The position numbers were made by a program, and so were the translations under genes. The notes under the pieces are model-generated. The model was not told the origin of the DNA. It did no database searches and saw nothing but the letters and a program-made list of their open reading frames with translations. From assembly GCA_016841005.1 (NCBI GenBank), contig JAEORG010000076.1:1-58055 (forward strand): a DNA stretch of 58,055 bases, written 5' to 3'. This document shows, piece by piece, positions 27,937 to 35,820 of the stretch (within the stretch, counting starts at the first letter, position 1; each line of letters begins with the position of its first letter). The DNA is from Candidatus Thorarchaeota archaeon (GTDB lineage: Archaea > Asgardarchaeota > Thorarchaeia > Thorarchaeales > Thorarchaeaceae).

Positions 27937-28545
27937 ATGTCCAGTGAGGAACACTCAATAAAATGCCCGTCTTGTGGAAGTGGAAACCTGAGCATTAACT
28001 CGATACTTTATACTGTTCCTTACTTCAATGAGATTGCAATGTTTATGATGAAATGTCCTGAATGCAATTTCAGTCACAATGACATTTTCTCTGCTGAGGA
28101 ACGTCCTCCAGTGCGGTGGACCCTACTTGTCAATAATCCCGAATTGCTGAAAGTGAGAGTTGTTCGTTCTGGATCAGGCACACTTCGCTTTCCCGAGTTA
28201 GGTATTGATATTGAACCTGGTCCTGCAGCGGAGTCATATATTTCAAATGTAGAAGGAGTCCTCTATCGTATCAAGCCAACTGTCGAGTTCGCGGCAAAAT
28301 CTGCGGAAACAGAAGAGGAGCGAGCGAAAGGACGTGAGGTCGTTGAGATGTTACTACAGGCCATGAGAGGTGAGATTTCTTTCACAATAATTATCGAAGA
28401 TCCAATGGGTGTCAGTGGCATTCTTCCAGATGATATGCGATTAGTCAAACGTGAGGAACTCTCCCCAGAAGAAGCATCTCATTTGAGAGGAGCTCCTGCC
28501 TGGTTAGACACAGCACGTGAAGAATATTCAGAGCGTAAGGGTTAA
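27937..28545 (+). CDS. ZPR1-type zinc finger protein
   Basis: The 202-residue product has one ZPR1 module, as is usual for the archaeal homologues. Residues ~9-50 hold the four-Cys zinc ribbon (CPSCGSGNLSINSILYTVPY, then CPECNFSHNDIF). The beta domain that follows keeps the ZPR1 pattern RVVRSGSGTLRFPELGIDIEPGPAA and GVLYRI. In eukaryotes ZPR1 helps fold elongation factor eEF1A; an equivalent role for archaeal EF-1A is plausible but inferred. The strongest SD (AAGGAGATA, 27911-27919) is placed better for a six-codon frame at 27927 that overlaps this start. A tRNA gene follows. Confidence 0.9.
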   Translation: MSSEEHSIKCPSCGSGNLSINSILYTVPYFNEIAMFMMKCPECNFSHNDIFSAEERPPVRWTLLVNNPELLKVRVVRSGSGTLRFPELGIDIEPGPAAESYISNVEGVLYRIKPTVEFAAKSAETEEERAKGREVVEMLLQAMRGEISFTIIIEDPMGVSGILPDDMRLVKREELSPEEASHLRGAPAWLDTAREEYSERKG

Positions 28546-28576
28546 AACATCCTCGATTGGTGTTCTCGATACTTGT

Positions 28577-28653
28577 GGGCCGGTAGATTAGCCCGGCAGA
28601 TCGTCTGGTTTGCATCCAGAAGGCCGCGAGTTCAAATCTCGCCCGGTCCACCA
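28577..28653 (+). tRNA. tRNA-Ala (anticodon UGC), CCA encoded
   Basis: The 77-base cloverleaf includes an encoded CCA end. The acceptor stem pairs GGGCCGG with CCGGTCC and contains the G3-U70 pair that identifies alanine tRNA. The D stem is GATT/GATC, the anticodon stem TCTGG/CCAGA encloses TTTGCAT (anticodon TGC), and the T stem GCGAG/CTCGC encloses TTCAAAT. No intron is present. It reads GCA and probably other GCN codons by wobble. Confidence 0.97.
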
Positions 28654-28694
28654 TTCCTTTCTTCGAGCACTACTAGTACATTCCTTTCTTCGAG
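28652..28694 (+). repeat. 16-bp direct repeat next to the tRNA 3' end
   Basis: CATTCCTTTCTTCGAG occurs at 28652-28667 and again at 28679-28694, separated by 11 bp. The first copy starts within the terminal CCA of the tRNA gene. Pyrimidine-rich tracts like this could end transcription in archaea; a remnant attachment duplication is also possible but no integrase is nearby. Confidence 0.7.
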
Positions 28695-28741
28695 GTCCGA
28701 CTTATATGAGTGCAAAGAGATGATTGACTCGGGGTTTCTGA

Positions 28742-29164
28742 GTGTCAAAGTATGAGAGAATTAGACGAAATTGGAAGGGTATTATGTTGCTTCTTATAAT
28801 CACCTCATTATTACTTGTCATTCCTAACACCATATTAGACCTTTCAGAGTTAGACCCAAGCCATAATGGTGCAGTAGGGATACAAAGCAACACTCCTGAA
28901 TGGTATAACTCAACTGTAAGATTCACAGATGTTGAAGGCCATAATGAATTGCTTGTATTCCACTATCTACCGGATGTATCTGCAGCTTGGATTGAACCTA
29001 AGAAGACATTTTCTCATCCAACAGAGTGTTCAATTACATTCTACTGTCTTGGACTCAACCTTAGTCTTGGTCCATACACATTCTTCTCAGATACAGAAAC
29101 TACATTTTACTATGATTATGAATCTCAGAGTTGGATTTCGTGGGCTATTCGTAACGAAGGTTAG
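28742..29164 (+). CDS. Small secreted or membrane-anchored protein
   Basis: This encodes 140 residues from a GTG. A basic N-terminus (KYERIRRNWKG) leads into one hydrophobic helix (IMLLLIITSLLLVIPN), which is either a signal peptide or an anchor. The remaining ~105 residues are beta-rich with aromatic residues, N-x-S/T sequons and two Cys (ECSITFYCLGL). I recognise no family. Another secreted protein of similar layout lies downstream on the opposite strand (29343-29906). Expected location is the outer face of the membrane. Confidence 0.65.
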   Translation: MSKYERIRRNWKGIMLLLIITSLLLVIPNTILDLSELDPSHNGAVGIQSNTPEWYNSTVRFTDVEGHNELLVFHYLPDVSAAWIEPKKTFSHPTECSITFYCLGLNLSLGPYTFFSDTETTFYYDYESQSWISWAIRNEG

Positions 29165-29342
29165 ACAAAATTGAATTCCACCAGTCTGTAACATATCCAA
29201 TCTGAAACATATGGTGTTGTTTCATCCCGCGTGATACTATTATTTCCTTACATTCTCTGTGTAGAATTCGAGTCGAATTGTTCCATATGGTTCTAAAACC
29301 CGTTTGAGCTCCATTACTATTCTGGAGGTCCCTCTTTGTCAA

Positions 29343-29906
29343 TTATTCTATTGCTGATAGGATTTCAGCTAATGGAGTTGTCAGAATGTATTCCTCATCC
29401 TGATCAAATCTTAGTAGAACTCGGAAGTACAAAGGAGAGTAACTCAAAGCATATGTGACTCCTGGCATCTCTCTGTCTTCTGTAAAATTCAAAAGAACTG
29501 ACTGAAATGCCGGAATGGTGTAATTTGTTGATGGAACAACTCCGAAAGTGAAAATGTGCGTTGAGTTCGTGAAAAATAAAGATGTTCTATTCACGTGAAA
29601 ATCGATGATATCCTCTGGACCTTCATTTATCACGTTAATGGACATTCTGAAACTCAAAGTATTTCTTCCAGAATGAGGATACATCAGTGATATATGAGCA
29701 CTTGAAGTGAGAGAAATGTTCCCAATCTTCTCTGGCGCTCTTGATACACCTGGAGGGCTGCTTGATGGTGATAATGGTACCAAGAGGGGCTCATCAGATT
29801 GAGAAGGGATCCAATAAAAGTCACTCATGAATAATATTGCACCTCCCACTATAATGATGATTAGCATTCCAAAAAGTCGCTGATTTCTATCACTAAGCAA
29901 TTCCAT
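29343..29906 (-). CDS. Membrane-anchored extracellular protein with one beta-sandwich domain
   Basis: The 187-residue product has an N-terminal transmembrane helix (LFGMLIIIIVGGAILFM) and a Pro/Ser linker (PLSPSSSPPGVS). A domain of ~120 residues follows, with the alternating hydrophobic pattern of an Ig-like fold (LSFRMSINVINEGPEDIIDF, NVxN and NxT sequons). GAGGGGAT lies just before the ATG. No family is recognised and the function is unknown. It faces outward if the helix is an uncleaved anchor. Confidence 0.7.
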   Translation of the reverse strand: MELLSDRNQRLFGMLIIIIVGGAILFMSDFYWIPSQSDEPLLVPLSPSSSPPGVSRAPEKIGNISLTSSAHISLMYPHSGRNTLSFRMSINVINEGPEDIIDFHVNRTSLFFTNSTHIFTFGVVPSTNYTIPAFQSVLLNFTEDREMPGVTYALSYSPLYFRVLLRFDQDEEYILTTPLAEILSAIE

Positions 29907-29995
29907 ATCCCCTCTAAATCACTAATCTTGACAGTTGTATGATTGATTATTAATACTAGTTGTCGAAATCAACAATATCAGTTTACTATGTTCGT

Positions 29996-30844
29996 TTACT
30001 CTTTAGTTGCAAAGAATTCTACAAATCCAGGATGGAATTCGATGACTGAACAATCGCCAAAAAGGTTCCTGAATACAGCACATACTTCCTGTCCTTCTAC
30101 GACGCCTAATTCTGGAAACATCTGTGACGCTGTAAGTCGTAGAAATGCTTCCATTGTTGCAGATTTCGGTTCATCAAAGAATGCAAATGGAGCTACAAGT
30201 CTGATAGTGCCTTGAGGTTTCAGTACTCTCTTAACTTCCATTACAATACGTGGTAGTTTTTCTCTACTTGGCATTCCAAATAACCAGATTTCCTTAAAGA
30301 AGTCTGATTTGGAAGAGATGTCATCTAGACTGCCTTCAATAGGGTTCGAAAAAATTCCTCCCTTTTCCCATGGCTCTGTCTGACCTATGATATCAAGACG
30401 TTTTTCAATTAGACGCAAGGAGAACACATTGATTAATTCGTCCTCAGCGGCCATGAAAGGGGATACGATACTTGCCAAGACACGACCATCAATCTTCTCA
30501 AATTTAAATTCGGTATCTGATTTGTATTGCTCTCTCATAGAAAATTGGCGGAATGCATCATAGAAATGTAGGAGCATATTCATCGAATGTCGTAGGGAAT
30601 CACGTAGCTGACGTTCACCTCTTGGTCCAAGCGTGTATGTTCGTCTCGACGGTCCGTGAGGTCCCGCCTCCTCTGTTCCTTGAATTACCCCCTGTTTCTC
30701 CATCTCTCGGAGCCAACGATAGAGTTTGGTAATTTCAACGTCACCCGCGATTGGAAGCAAGAGTCTCCGAAGTTCATATCCATGACATGGTTTTCTGTCT
30801 AAGAACATTAGTATCTGATCTCGGACTCGGTCTTTTGATGACAT
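29996..30844 (-). CDS. PadR-like winged helix fused to a methyltransferase-like C-terminal domain
   Basis: Residues 1-95 of this 282-residue protein are a PadR-type winged helix (RDQILMFLDRKPCHGYELRRLL, GPSRRTYTLGPRGERQL). The remainder resembles the second half of a class I methyltransferase, especially LPRIVMEVKRVLKPQGTIRLVAPFAFF near 205-230 (the post-motif region of the form RVLKPGG). The glycine-rich SAM-binding loop is not visible in the part before it. The C-terminal domain may thus be a ligand-sensing relic rather than an active enzyme. It is monocistronic, divergent from the small zinc-ribbon gene. What it regulates is unknown. Confidence 0.75.
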   Translation of the reverse strand: MSSKDRVRDQILMFLDRKPCHGYELRRLLLPIAGDVEITKLYRWLREMEKQGVIQGTEEAGPHGPSRRTYTLGPRGERQLRDSLRHSMNMLLHFYDAFRQFSMREQYKSDTEFKFEKIDGRVLASIVSPFMAAEDELINVFSLRLIEKRLDIIGQTEPWEKGGIFSNPIEGSLDDISSKSDFFKEIWLFGMPSREKLPRIVMEVKRVLKPQGTIRLVAPFAFFDEPKSATMEAFLRLTASQMFPELGVVEGQEVCAVFRNLFGDCSVIEFHPGFVEFFATKE

Positions 30845-30928
30845 GACTAGCTATTGGTAAAAGTGCCTATAGATTGTTTTGGATAGCGCTTTTTATTCAC
30901 ATACTTGATGAGGAACATGTGAATAACA

Positions 30929-31168
30929 ATGAGTGATAATTGCATCTCTTGTGGAATGGGCATGGAAAAACCCGAGGACTATGGTGGTGGAAAAATTGGG
31001 AATCCAAGTTGCGTATACTGTAGCAATGAGGATGGAAGCTTAAAGCCACGAAATGTTGTCAGGGAGAACATGATCAAATTCTGGATGTCACGTGAGAATT
31101 TAGATGAGGTTAAAGCTACCGAGTTCACTGATGACTATATGTCTAAGATGCCTGCGTGGAAGAAATAA
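30929..31168 (+). CDS. Small zinc-ribbon protein (zf-ribbon_2 type)
   Basis: This 79-residue protein begins with a four-Cys zinc ribbon: CISCGMGMEKPEDYGGG, then PSCVYCSNEDGSLKP. The C-terminal half is helical (RENMIKFWMSRENLDEV, EFTDDYMSKMPAW). The arrangement matches the putative zinc ribbon domain family PF12674, whose members are short and of unknown function. It is followed by a strong hairpin terminator and a convergent gene. Confidence 0.88.
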   Translation: MSDNCISCGMGMEKPEDYGGGKIGNPSCVYCSNEDGSLKPRNVVRENMIKFWMSRENLDEVKATEFTDDYMSKMPAWKK

Positions 31169-31172
31169 GATC

Positions 31173-31197
31173 GAGGGATGGATTTACTCCATCTCTC
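31173..31197. terminator. Hairpin between convergent genes
   Basis: GAGGGATGGA (31173-31182) pairs with TCCATCTCTC (31188-31197) over ten positions with one G-T pair and a five-base loop. A T-rich tract follows on the plus strand. It lies between the ends of the zinc-ribbon and KARI-like genes, so it can serve either. Confidence 0.65.
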
Positions 31198-31203
31198 CTC
31201 TCT

Positions 31204-32220
31204 TTATTTGCTATTCAAAACATACCGAAGTTTCTTCCTCACAACTGCATCCAGTTTGACAATTGTGATTTCCTTTGCCATTTCCTTCAGGTCATCAAGT
31301 GTTTCTAAATCCATTTCATATTCTTCTGCAAATTCTTGTGCAAAAGAACCATCTCGAATCTCCTGAAGCGATTTCTCCATGTTTGCACGAAGCTCAGGAT
31401 TTGCATAACGAATGCCACGAGACATGCTACCATATTGACTAGTCTTTGAGTGAAGCTCCAATTGCTTTAGAGTCCCCATCTTAGCAATTCGATCCATTGT
31501 ATATGATAGCTCTCCAGACATGTAGAGTTCGATCAACACTGCCTCAGGAGGAAGACCTGCATCAACTGCAACATCTACAGCTGTTGTTAGAACCATACCA
31601 AATGCTGGACCAAAACATTGTTCATTAAAGAGGTCAAGTTCAGTTTCTTGTCTGAATGTAACCTCAAGTATTGCACCTCCTGGTTTCGTTGAACCAATAC
31701 CTTTAGCGATTGCGAGAGCCGTTTCCTTTGCATTCCCTGAATAATCGTTGTGGACTCCAACGAATGTATAGAATCCTTTCTCATTATTGAAACTTTCACG
31801 AACTCCTGCACCAATCATTCGAGGTGCAACAAGTATTGTGTCGACATCTTTTGGAGGAGAAATGAATTCGTAAGTTATGTTGTAGCCAGATGCAAAACAG
31901 AGAGTCTTTCCAGCTGTCAGTTTCGGTATAATCGATTCTCCATACACATCAGGTTGTACCTCGTCGGGCAACAAAAAGAGAATGACTTTGGCTCTCTCAA
32001 TTGCATCTTGAATTTTGATGACTTGGAAGTCATCTGTAACAGCTTGGTCGTAGTATTGATCCTTGATATTTCCGATGATAACCTCTAAACCGCTATCTCG
32101 CAGATTCAGTGCTTGTGCCCTACCTTGGTTTCCATAGCCAATAATCGCAACTGGACTTTCAAGAACTGAGGTATCTATGTCCTCGTCGAAAAAGACTGGT
32201 GTTTTAAGCAAATCAGACAT
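31204..32220 (-). CDS. Ketol-acid reductoisomerase (IlvC)-like protein with altered active-site motifs
   Basis: The 338-residue product has the class I KARI layout: an N-terminal Rossmann domain with GYGNQG (28-33) and an all-helical C-terminal domain with ETELDLFNEQCFG (192-204), which supplies metal-binding Asp/Glu. Two conserved catalytic segments differ. The usual AHGFNI reads ASGYNI (His to Ser, about residue 111), and the usual APKGPGH reads APRMIGAG (132-139). KARI makes branched-chain amino acid precursors. Here no ilvB, ilvH, ilvD or leu gene is nearby. It may be a paralogue with another substrate or no isomerase step. Start and length fit the family well. Confidence 0.82.
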   Translation of the reverse strand: MSDLLKTPVFFDEDIDTSVLESPVAIIGYGNQGRAQALNLRDSGLEVIIGNIKDQYYDQAVTDDFQVIKIQDAIERAKVILFLLPDEVQPDVYGESIIPKLTAGKTLCFASGYNITYEFISPPKDVDTILVAPRMIGAGVRESFNNEKGFYTFVGVHNDYSGNAKETALAIAKGIGSTKPGGAILEVTFRQETELDLFNEQCFGPAFGMVLTTAVDVAVDAGLPPEAVLIELYMSGELSYTMDRIAKMGTLKQLELHSKTSQYGSMSRGIRYANPELRANMEKSLQEIRDGSFAQEFAEEYEMDLETLDDLKEMAKEITIVKLDAVVRKKLRYVLNSK

Positions 32221-32559
32221 ATTTCAATCTAAAGCGTCCTGTGATATGTTTCTGTCGCTTGAGAATTCATTCGATTACCACAGAAACAGATGAGTGTGCG
32301 CTGGTGAAAATATTCCACTTTTCTAAAATGTTAGGATAGAGTGTCTACTTTCACACTCATCAGAGAATTCCGGGATTACGCACTCTATTTTTTCCCAAAA
32401 TAATTTCATTGTCATAAAACTATAGACATTCAGCTATAAAGTAAGCCTTAAGAGGGGGACTACTGTCCGCAACCCAATCGCACCAGATACTAGGTCGTGA
32501 AGTATGGATTCTTTGCGGAATGATCGCGATCCTAGTCCAATTGGATGGTGAACTACAAT
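32221..32559. promoter_or_regulatory. Intergenic region with hppA promoter and leader
   Basis: This divergent region of over 300 bp carries no convincing gene. A TATA-like CTATAAAG lies at 32434-32441, which would start the hppA transcript near 32462 and leave a leader of about 100 bases. A short inverted repeat (GAGTGT and ACACTC around 32340-32361) lies upstream of it. GGTGA at 32547-32551 is the SD for the ATG at 32560. The leader is long for this window, but I see no known riboswitch fold. Confidence 0.45.
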
Positions 32560-34932
32560 ATGCAATTACTCGAGACATTCATTGAAATGCATCTAGTCGA
32601 GCAGGTAATGATCGCAGTGGTCATTCTTGCGGCTTTTGCTAGTCTCGTGTATGCCTGGTGGCTCAGAAAAGGAGTTCTAGAACTTCCTAAAGGAACTGAG
32701 CAGATGCAGAAAGTTTGGAATGGCATCAGGGAAGGTGCATTGTCTTATCTTAACAGACAATTGAGATCGATATTACCTATCCTTGCAATTTTGGCTATTC
32801 TACTCTTCTTCACAGTCTATATCACAGTTCCAGAGAGAGGCACATTGGCACTTTTTGGTAATACTCCAGAAGGTATCGCAACCGCTCAATTGCTTGTTGG
32901 AATCGGTCGCGCAGCCGCTTTCGTCCTTGGCGCCAGCTTCTCTTTGATAGTTGGGCAGCTTGGGATGCGGATTGCCGTAGAGTCCAACATTAGAGTGGCT
33001 CAGGCAACACGAGAGGGAGATAACAGATACAACCGAGCATTAACAATTTCCTACCGTGGTGGAACATTCACTGGTATGCTTACTGATGGTTTAGGTTTGC
33101 TTGGTGGAACAATTATTTTCATCATATATGGTATTGCAGCTCCTGATGCTCTGCTGGGCTTTGGTCTGGGAGGTACTCTCCTTGCTCTCTTCATGAGAGT
33201 CGGTGGAGGTATTTATACGAAAGCCGCAGATGTAGGCGCGGATCTTGTCGGAAAAGTTGAACATGGTCTTCCTGAGGATGATCCAAGAAATGCTGCTGTT
33301 GTCGCTGATCTCGTAGGTGACAATGTTGGCGATTGTGCTGGTATGGCTGCAGATATTTTTGAGTCTTATGAGGTAACAATCGTATCGGCATTAATCCTCG
33401 CAATTGTACTCTACTTAGACAATCCTACACTGCTGTTCTTCCCATTTGCAGTTGTAGTATTTCCATTATTCGTACGGGCAATTGGTGTCATCTCTTCAAT
33501 GATTGGAACATTCATGGTTCCAGTATGGCCAAGACTTCTCAAGAAGAGCGCAGTCTACGCAGAGAAGGCAATGTTCATGTCATATGAAGCTTCAAGTGCT
33601 TTCACAATCATCTTGTCTACGACACTCTCATGGTTTTATGTCGGTGACTTACGTTTTGGTATACTAATCGCAGTTGGTGTTATGCTAGCTGTTTCTTTCA
33701 ACCCAATAACAAGTTACTTCACATCTCTGAAGAAACCTCCTGTCAAGGAGATTGTAAAGTCAGCAGATACAGGACATGCAACATTCATTCTGTCCGGAAT
33801 TGTCGCTGGATATGAGTCAACAGTTGCTGCTCTTGTTGTAATTGTCACAACATTTGGAATTTCCGCAGTATTGTTCATGGCACCAGTAGCAACTGCTATA
33901 CCATACTTCATTAATGACATCCATGGTAATCTTTGGACTCTCTATGGGATTGCATTGATTGGTATCGGAATGCTCTCTCACACAGGAAACAATGTGGCTA
34001 TGGACTCCTATGGTCCAATTAGTGACAATGCTGCAGGTATTGGAGAACTCTCTCCTGGTGACTTCGATGATTTCGCACAGAAAACGATGGCAGAGCTTGA
34101 TGCAGTCGGGAATACTACAAAGGCTATCACTAAAGGTGTGGCAATCGCATCTGCTGTAATTGCAGCAGTCAGCCTCTTTGATAGCTATGTTGTTGTAGCA
34201 GGTATTGAGCACATACTCTTAGATGATCCACTTGTCTTTTCAGGACTACTCTTAGGTGCTGCTCTACCATGGCTGTTTTCTGCTCTTAACATAAAGGCAG
34301 TAACCCGTGCAGCAGGAGAAATGGTGTCTGAAGTCCGTAGACAGTTCAAGATTCCCGGAATTCTTGAGGGGACCAAGGCTCCAGACTATGATCGTGCAGT
34401 TGGCATTTCAACAACTGCAGCTCAAAAGGAACTCATCTCACTTGCAGCTCTGACAGTATCGATTCCAATAATGGTTGGTATCCTCTTCGGAGTCAGTGCA
34501 TTAGGTGGATTTCTTGGTGGAATCATCGTATCAGGACAGCTTCTAGCTGTATACATGTCAAATGCTGGTGGTGCATGGGACAATGCGAAGAAAAGCATCG
34601 AAGATGAACCATCAGATCCAGCGAACAACACTGGTAAAGGTTCTGAGCGACACAAGTGTGGTGTTGTTGGAGACACAATTGGCGATCCACTCAAGGATAC
34701 AGCTGGTCCCGCTCTTAATCCAATGATTAAGGTCGTGAACCTGCTCAGTCTCATCTTAGCGCCATTGCTCGTTCAGTTTACATTTGGTGCATCACTAGAA
34801 CTAAATGTAGTACTTGTAGGTGCCCTATTCATCCTATTTGTCCTCACGATTTGGGCTATTAGGAAGAGTACTAAACCTGCAGACTTTGGCATGGAGCATA
34901 GTAACGCTGTTACAATCGATGCAACAAACTAA
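32560..34932 (+). CDS. hppA: Membrane-bound proton-pumping pyrophosphatase, K+-independent type
   Basis: The product has 790 residues from the ATG at 32560 (GGTGA eight bases before); an ATG at 32545 would add five. It has the ~16 transmembrane helices of the family. Catalytic motifs are canonical: TKAADVGADLVGKVEHGLPE and DDPRNAAVVADLVGDNVGD (about residues 220-260) and the C-terminal DNAKKSIED and GDTIGDPLKDTAGP. The determinant segment reads GNTTKAITKG. Lys at that site marks the K+-independent, proton-pumping branch, whereas Ala marks K+-dependent ones. It couples pyrophosphate hydrolysis to ion export. It is monocistronic with its own promoter and a hairpin terminator. Confidence 0.96.
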   Translation: MQLLETFIEMHLVEQVMIAVVILAAFASLVYAWWLRKGVLELPKGTEQMQKVWNGIREGALSYLNRQLRSILPILAILAILLFFTVYITVPERGTLALFGNTPEGIATAQLLVGIGRAAAFVLGASFSLIVGQLGMRIAVESNIRVAQATREGDNRYNRALTISYRGGTFTGMLTDGLGLLGGTIIFIIYGIAAPDALLGFGLGGTLLALFMRVGGGIYTKAADVGADLVGKVEHGLPEDDPRNAAVVADLVGDNVGDCAGMAADIFESYEVTIVSALILAIVLYLDNPTLLFFPFAVVVFPLFVRAIGVISSMIGTFMVPVWPRLLKKSAVYAEKAMFMSYEASSAFTIILSTTLSWFYVGDLRFGILIAVGVMLAVSFNPITSYFTSLKKPPVKEIVKSADTGHATFILSGIVAGYESTVAALVVIVTTFGISAVLFMAPVATAIPYFINDIHGNLWTLYGIALIGIGMLSHTGNNVAMDSYGPISDNAAGIGELSPGDFDDFAQKTMAELDAVGNTTKAITKGVAIASAVIAAVSLFDSYVVVAGIEHILLDDPLVFSGLLLGAALPWLFSALNIKAVTRAAGEMVSEVRRQFKIPGILEGTKAPDYDRAVGISTTAAQKELISLAALTVSIPIMVGILFGVSALGGFLGGIIVSGQLLAVYMSNAGGAWDNAKKSIEDEPSDPANNTGKGSERHKCGVVGDTIGDPLKDTAGPALNPMIKVVNLLSLILAPLLVQFTFGASLELNVVLVGALFILFVLTIWAIRKSTKPADFGMEHSNAVTIDATN

Positions 34933-34940
34933 GAAGAATT

Positions 34941-34957
34941 GGTGGCTTCAAGCCACC
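34941..34957 (+). terminator. hppA transcription terminator hairpin
   Basis: GGTGGC (34941-34946) pairs with GCCACC (34952-34957) across a five-base loop, and a C/T-rich tract with TTTCTTTTTC follows. It lies nine bases after the hppA stop codon. Confidence 0.7.
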
Positions 34958-35281
34958 CTCTTCCTTTCTTTTTCTACCATTAGCTGTCAGTCAAAGGATT
35001 AATTAGCAAATGATTCTAGAATTGCGAGAATCTCAAGTTTATTTTTGAGAAGGAGAGGTAACGTGCCCGCTCTAGGTGATAGGGTTGTGGTGTTCGCGAT
35101 TTTTTCTGATTTTCTCTCAAGTGGATAGTATAAGTATCATTTAGTCTTTAATCATGATTACCCAGTAACTACTTCGAGACAGTTTCCTTATCACGGTGCA
35201 GAGATTCCGAATTGTATGCTGGAGTGGTTAAAGCCAAATATCATTCTATGAAGTAATTTCTACAATATTGGAGGGATATTG
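34958..35281. other. Intergenic region with a copy of the short repeat element
   Basis: This stretch of over 300 bp has no convincing gene. A diverged copy of the GTAGGGCCCGTCCCAGAAGA-type element lies at about 35048-35098. Within it an SD-led GTG at 35063 opens a frame of only 21 codons. GGAGGG at 35270-35275 is the SD of the next small membrane protein. Confidence 0.5.
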
Positions 35282-35530
35282 TTGCAGGAAAGTATGTTTC
35301 CTATGATTATTGGGTACAACCTTGCTACATTATTCATCTACTACATGTTTCGAAGTAGAATCCATAATCCTTACACTAATGATCAATTGATAGGTTGCCT
35401 CATTGGAATTGGAGGTGTCTTGTTTACAGGTGTTGTTCTTTTCTGGCTTGTGGGGCAACTACTAATTTTAGTATTTTACTTCGTCATTTTTTCTATAATG
35501 TTGGTTGACCTTTTCAAAATAACAAAGTGA
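35282..35530 (+). CDS. Small three-helix membrane protein (family copy 1)
   Basis: This encodes 82 residues from the TTG at 35282, six bases after GGAGGG; a TTG at 35279 is too close to the SD. Three hydrophobic helices are visible: residues ~8-23, ~40-58 and ~60-76, with a short basic end (LFKITK). Between helix 1 and 2 lies the loop YTNDQLIGCLIGIGG. The protein aligns by eye with the product of 38213-38497 (FTNKQLQGCFIGITG) and more loosely with three others nearby. The last four bases overlap the next gene (GTGA), so the two form an operon. Function unknown. Confidence 0.75.
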   Translation: MQESMFPMIIGYNLATLFIYYMFRSRIHNPYTNDQLIGCLIGIGGVLFTGVVLFWLVGQLLILVFYFVIFSIMLVDLFKITK

Positions 35531-35820
35531 AGGCGGTTACTATCCAAGCTATACAAATTTCCAGTATGGGATTGATATACTATACAACTGGACTCGTAAT
35601 TTCATTTCTCCTTTTTTTCTGGTTAAGGAAATCATCATCTAAACCAATCTCTAATGAAGCTCTATTTTGGAGTTTGTTAGCAATAGGTGGGATTATTGTC
35701 TTTGCAGCTCTTTTGACGATATTCTGGAATCCAGTATCTATCATCCTATTTTTCATAGTTGCTATGGTTTTTCTTTTTGATTTATCCAGAAGGATGAAGT
35801 CCAGATTCAATTCAGCGTGA
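35527..35820 (+). CDS. Small three-helix membrane protein (family copy 2)
   Basis: This encodes 97 residues from a GTG that overlaps the stop of the previous gene by four bases, which suggests coupled translation. No separate SD is seen. Three hydrophobic helices occupy ~14-33, ~45-65 and ~68-85. The first inter-helix loop reads KPISNEALFWSLLAIGG, comparable in position to the loop of copy 1, and the end is basic (RRMKSRFNS). The 3' end overlaps the convergent aspartic protease gene by 14 bases. Confidence 0.7.
   Translation: MKAVTIQAIQISSMGLIYYTTGLVISFLLFFWLRKSSSKPISNEALFWSLLAIGGIIVFAALLTIFWNPVSIILFFIVAMVFLFDLSRRMKSRFNSA

Noticed and set aside
29145..29342. Minus-strand frame of 65 codons filling the gap after the 29343-29906 gene
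   Set aside because: It has no SD, overlaps the end of the opposite-strand secreted protein, and its composition does not resemble a folded protein. It could be real, but I cannot support it.
33817..34212. Minus-strand frame of 131 codons inside hppA
   Set aside because: It is a Cys-rich shadow of the highly conserved pyrophosphatase frame.
35063..35128. SD-led GTG frame of 21 codons
   Set aside because: It lies within a copy of the intergenic repeat element and is not kept in the other copies, so it is probably chance.
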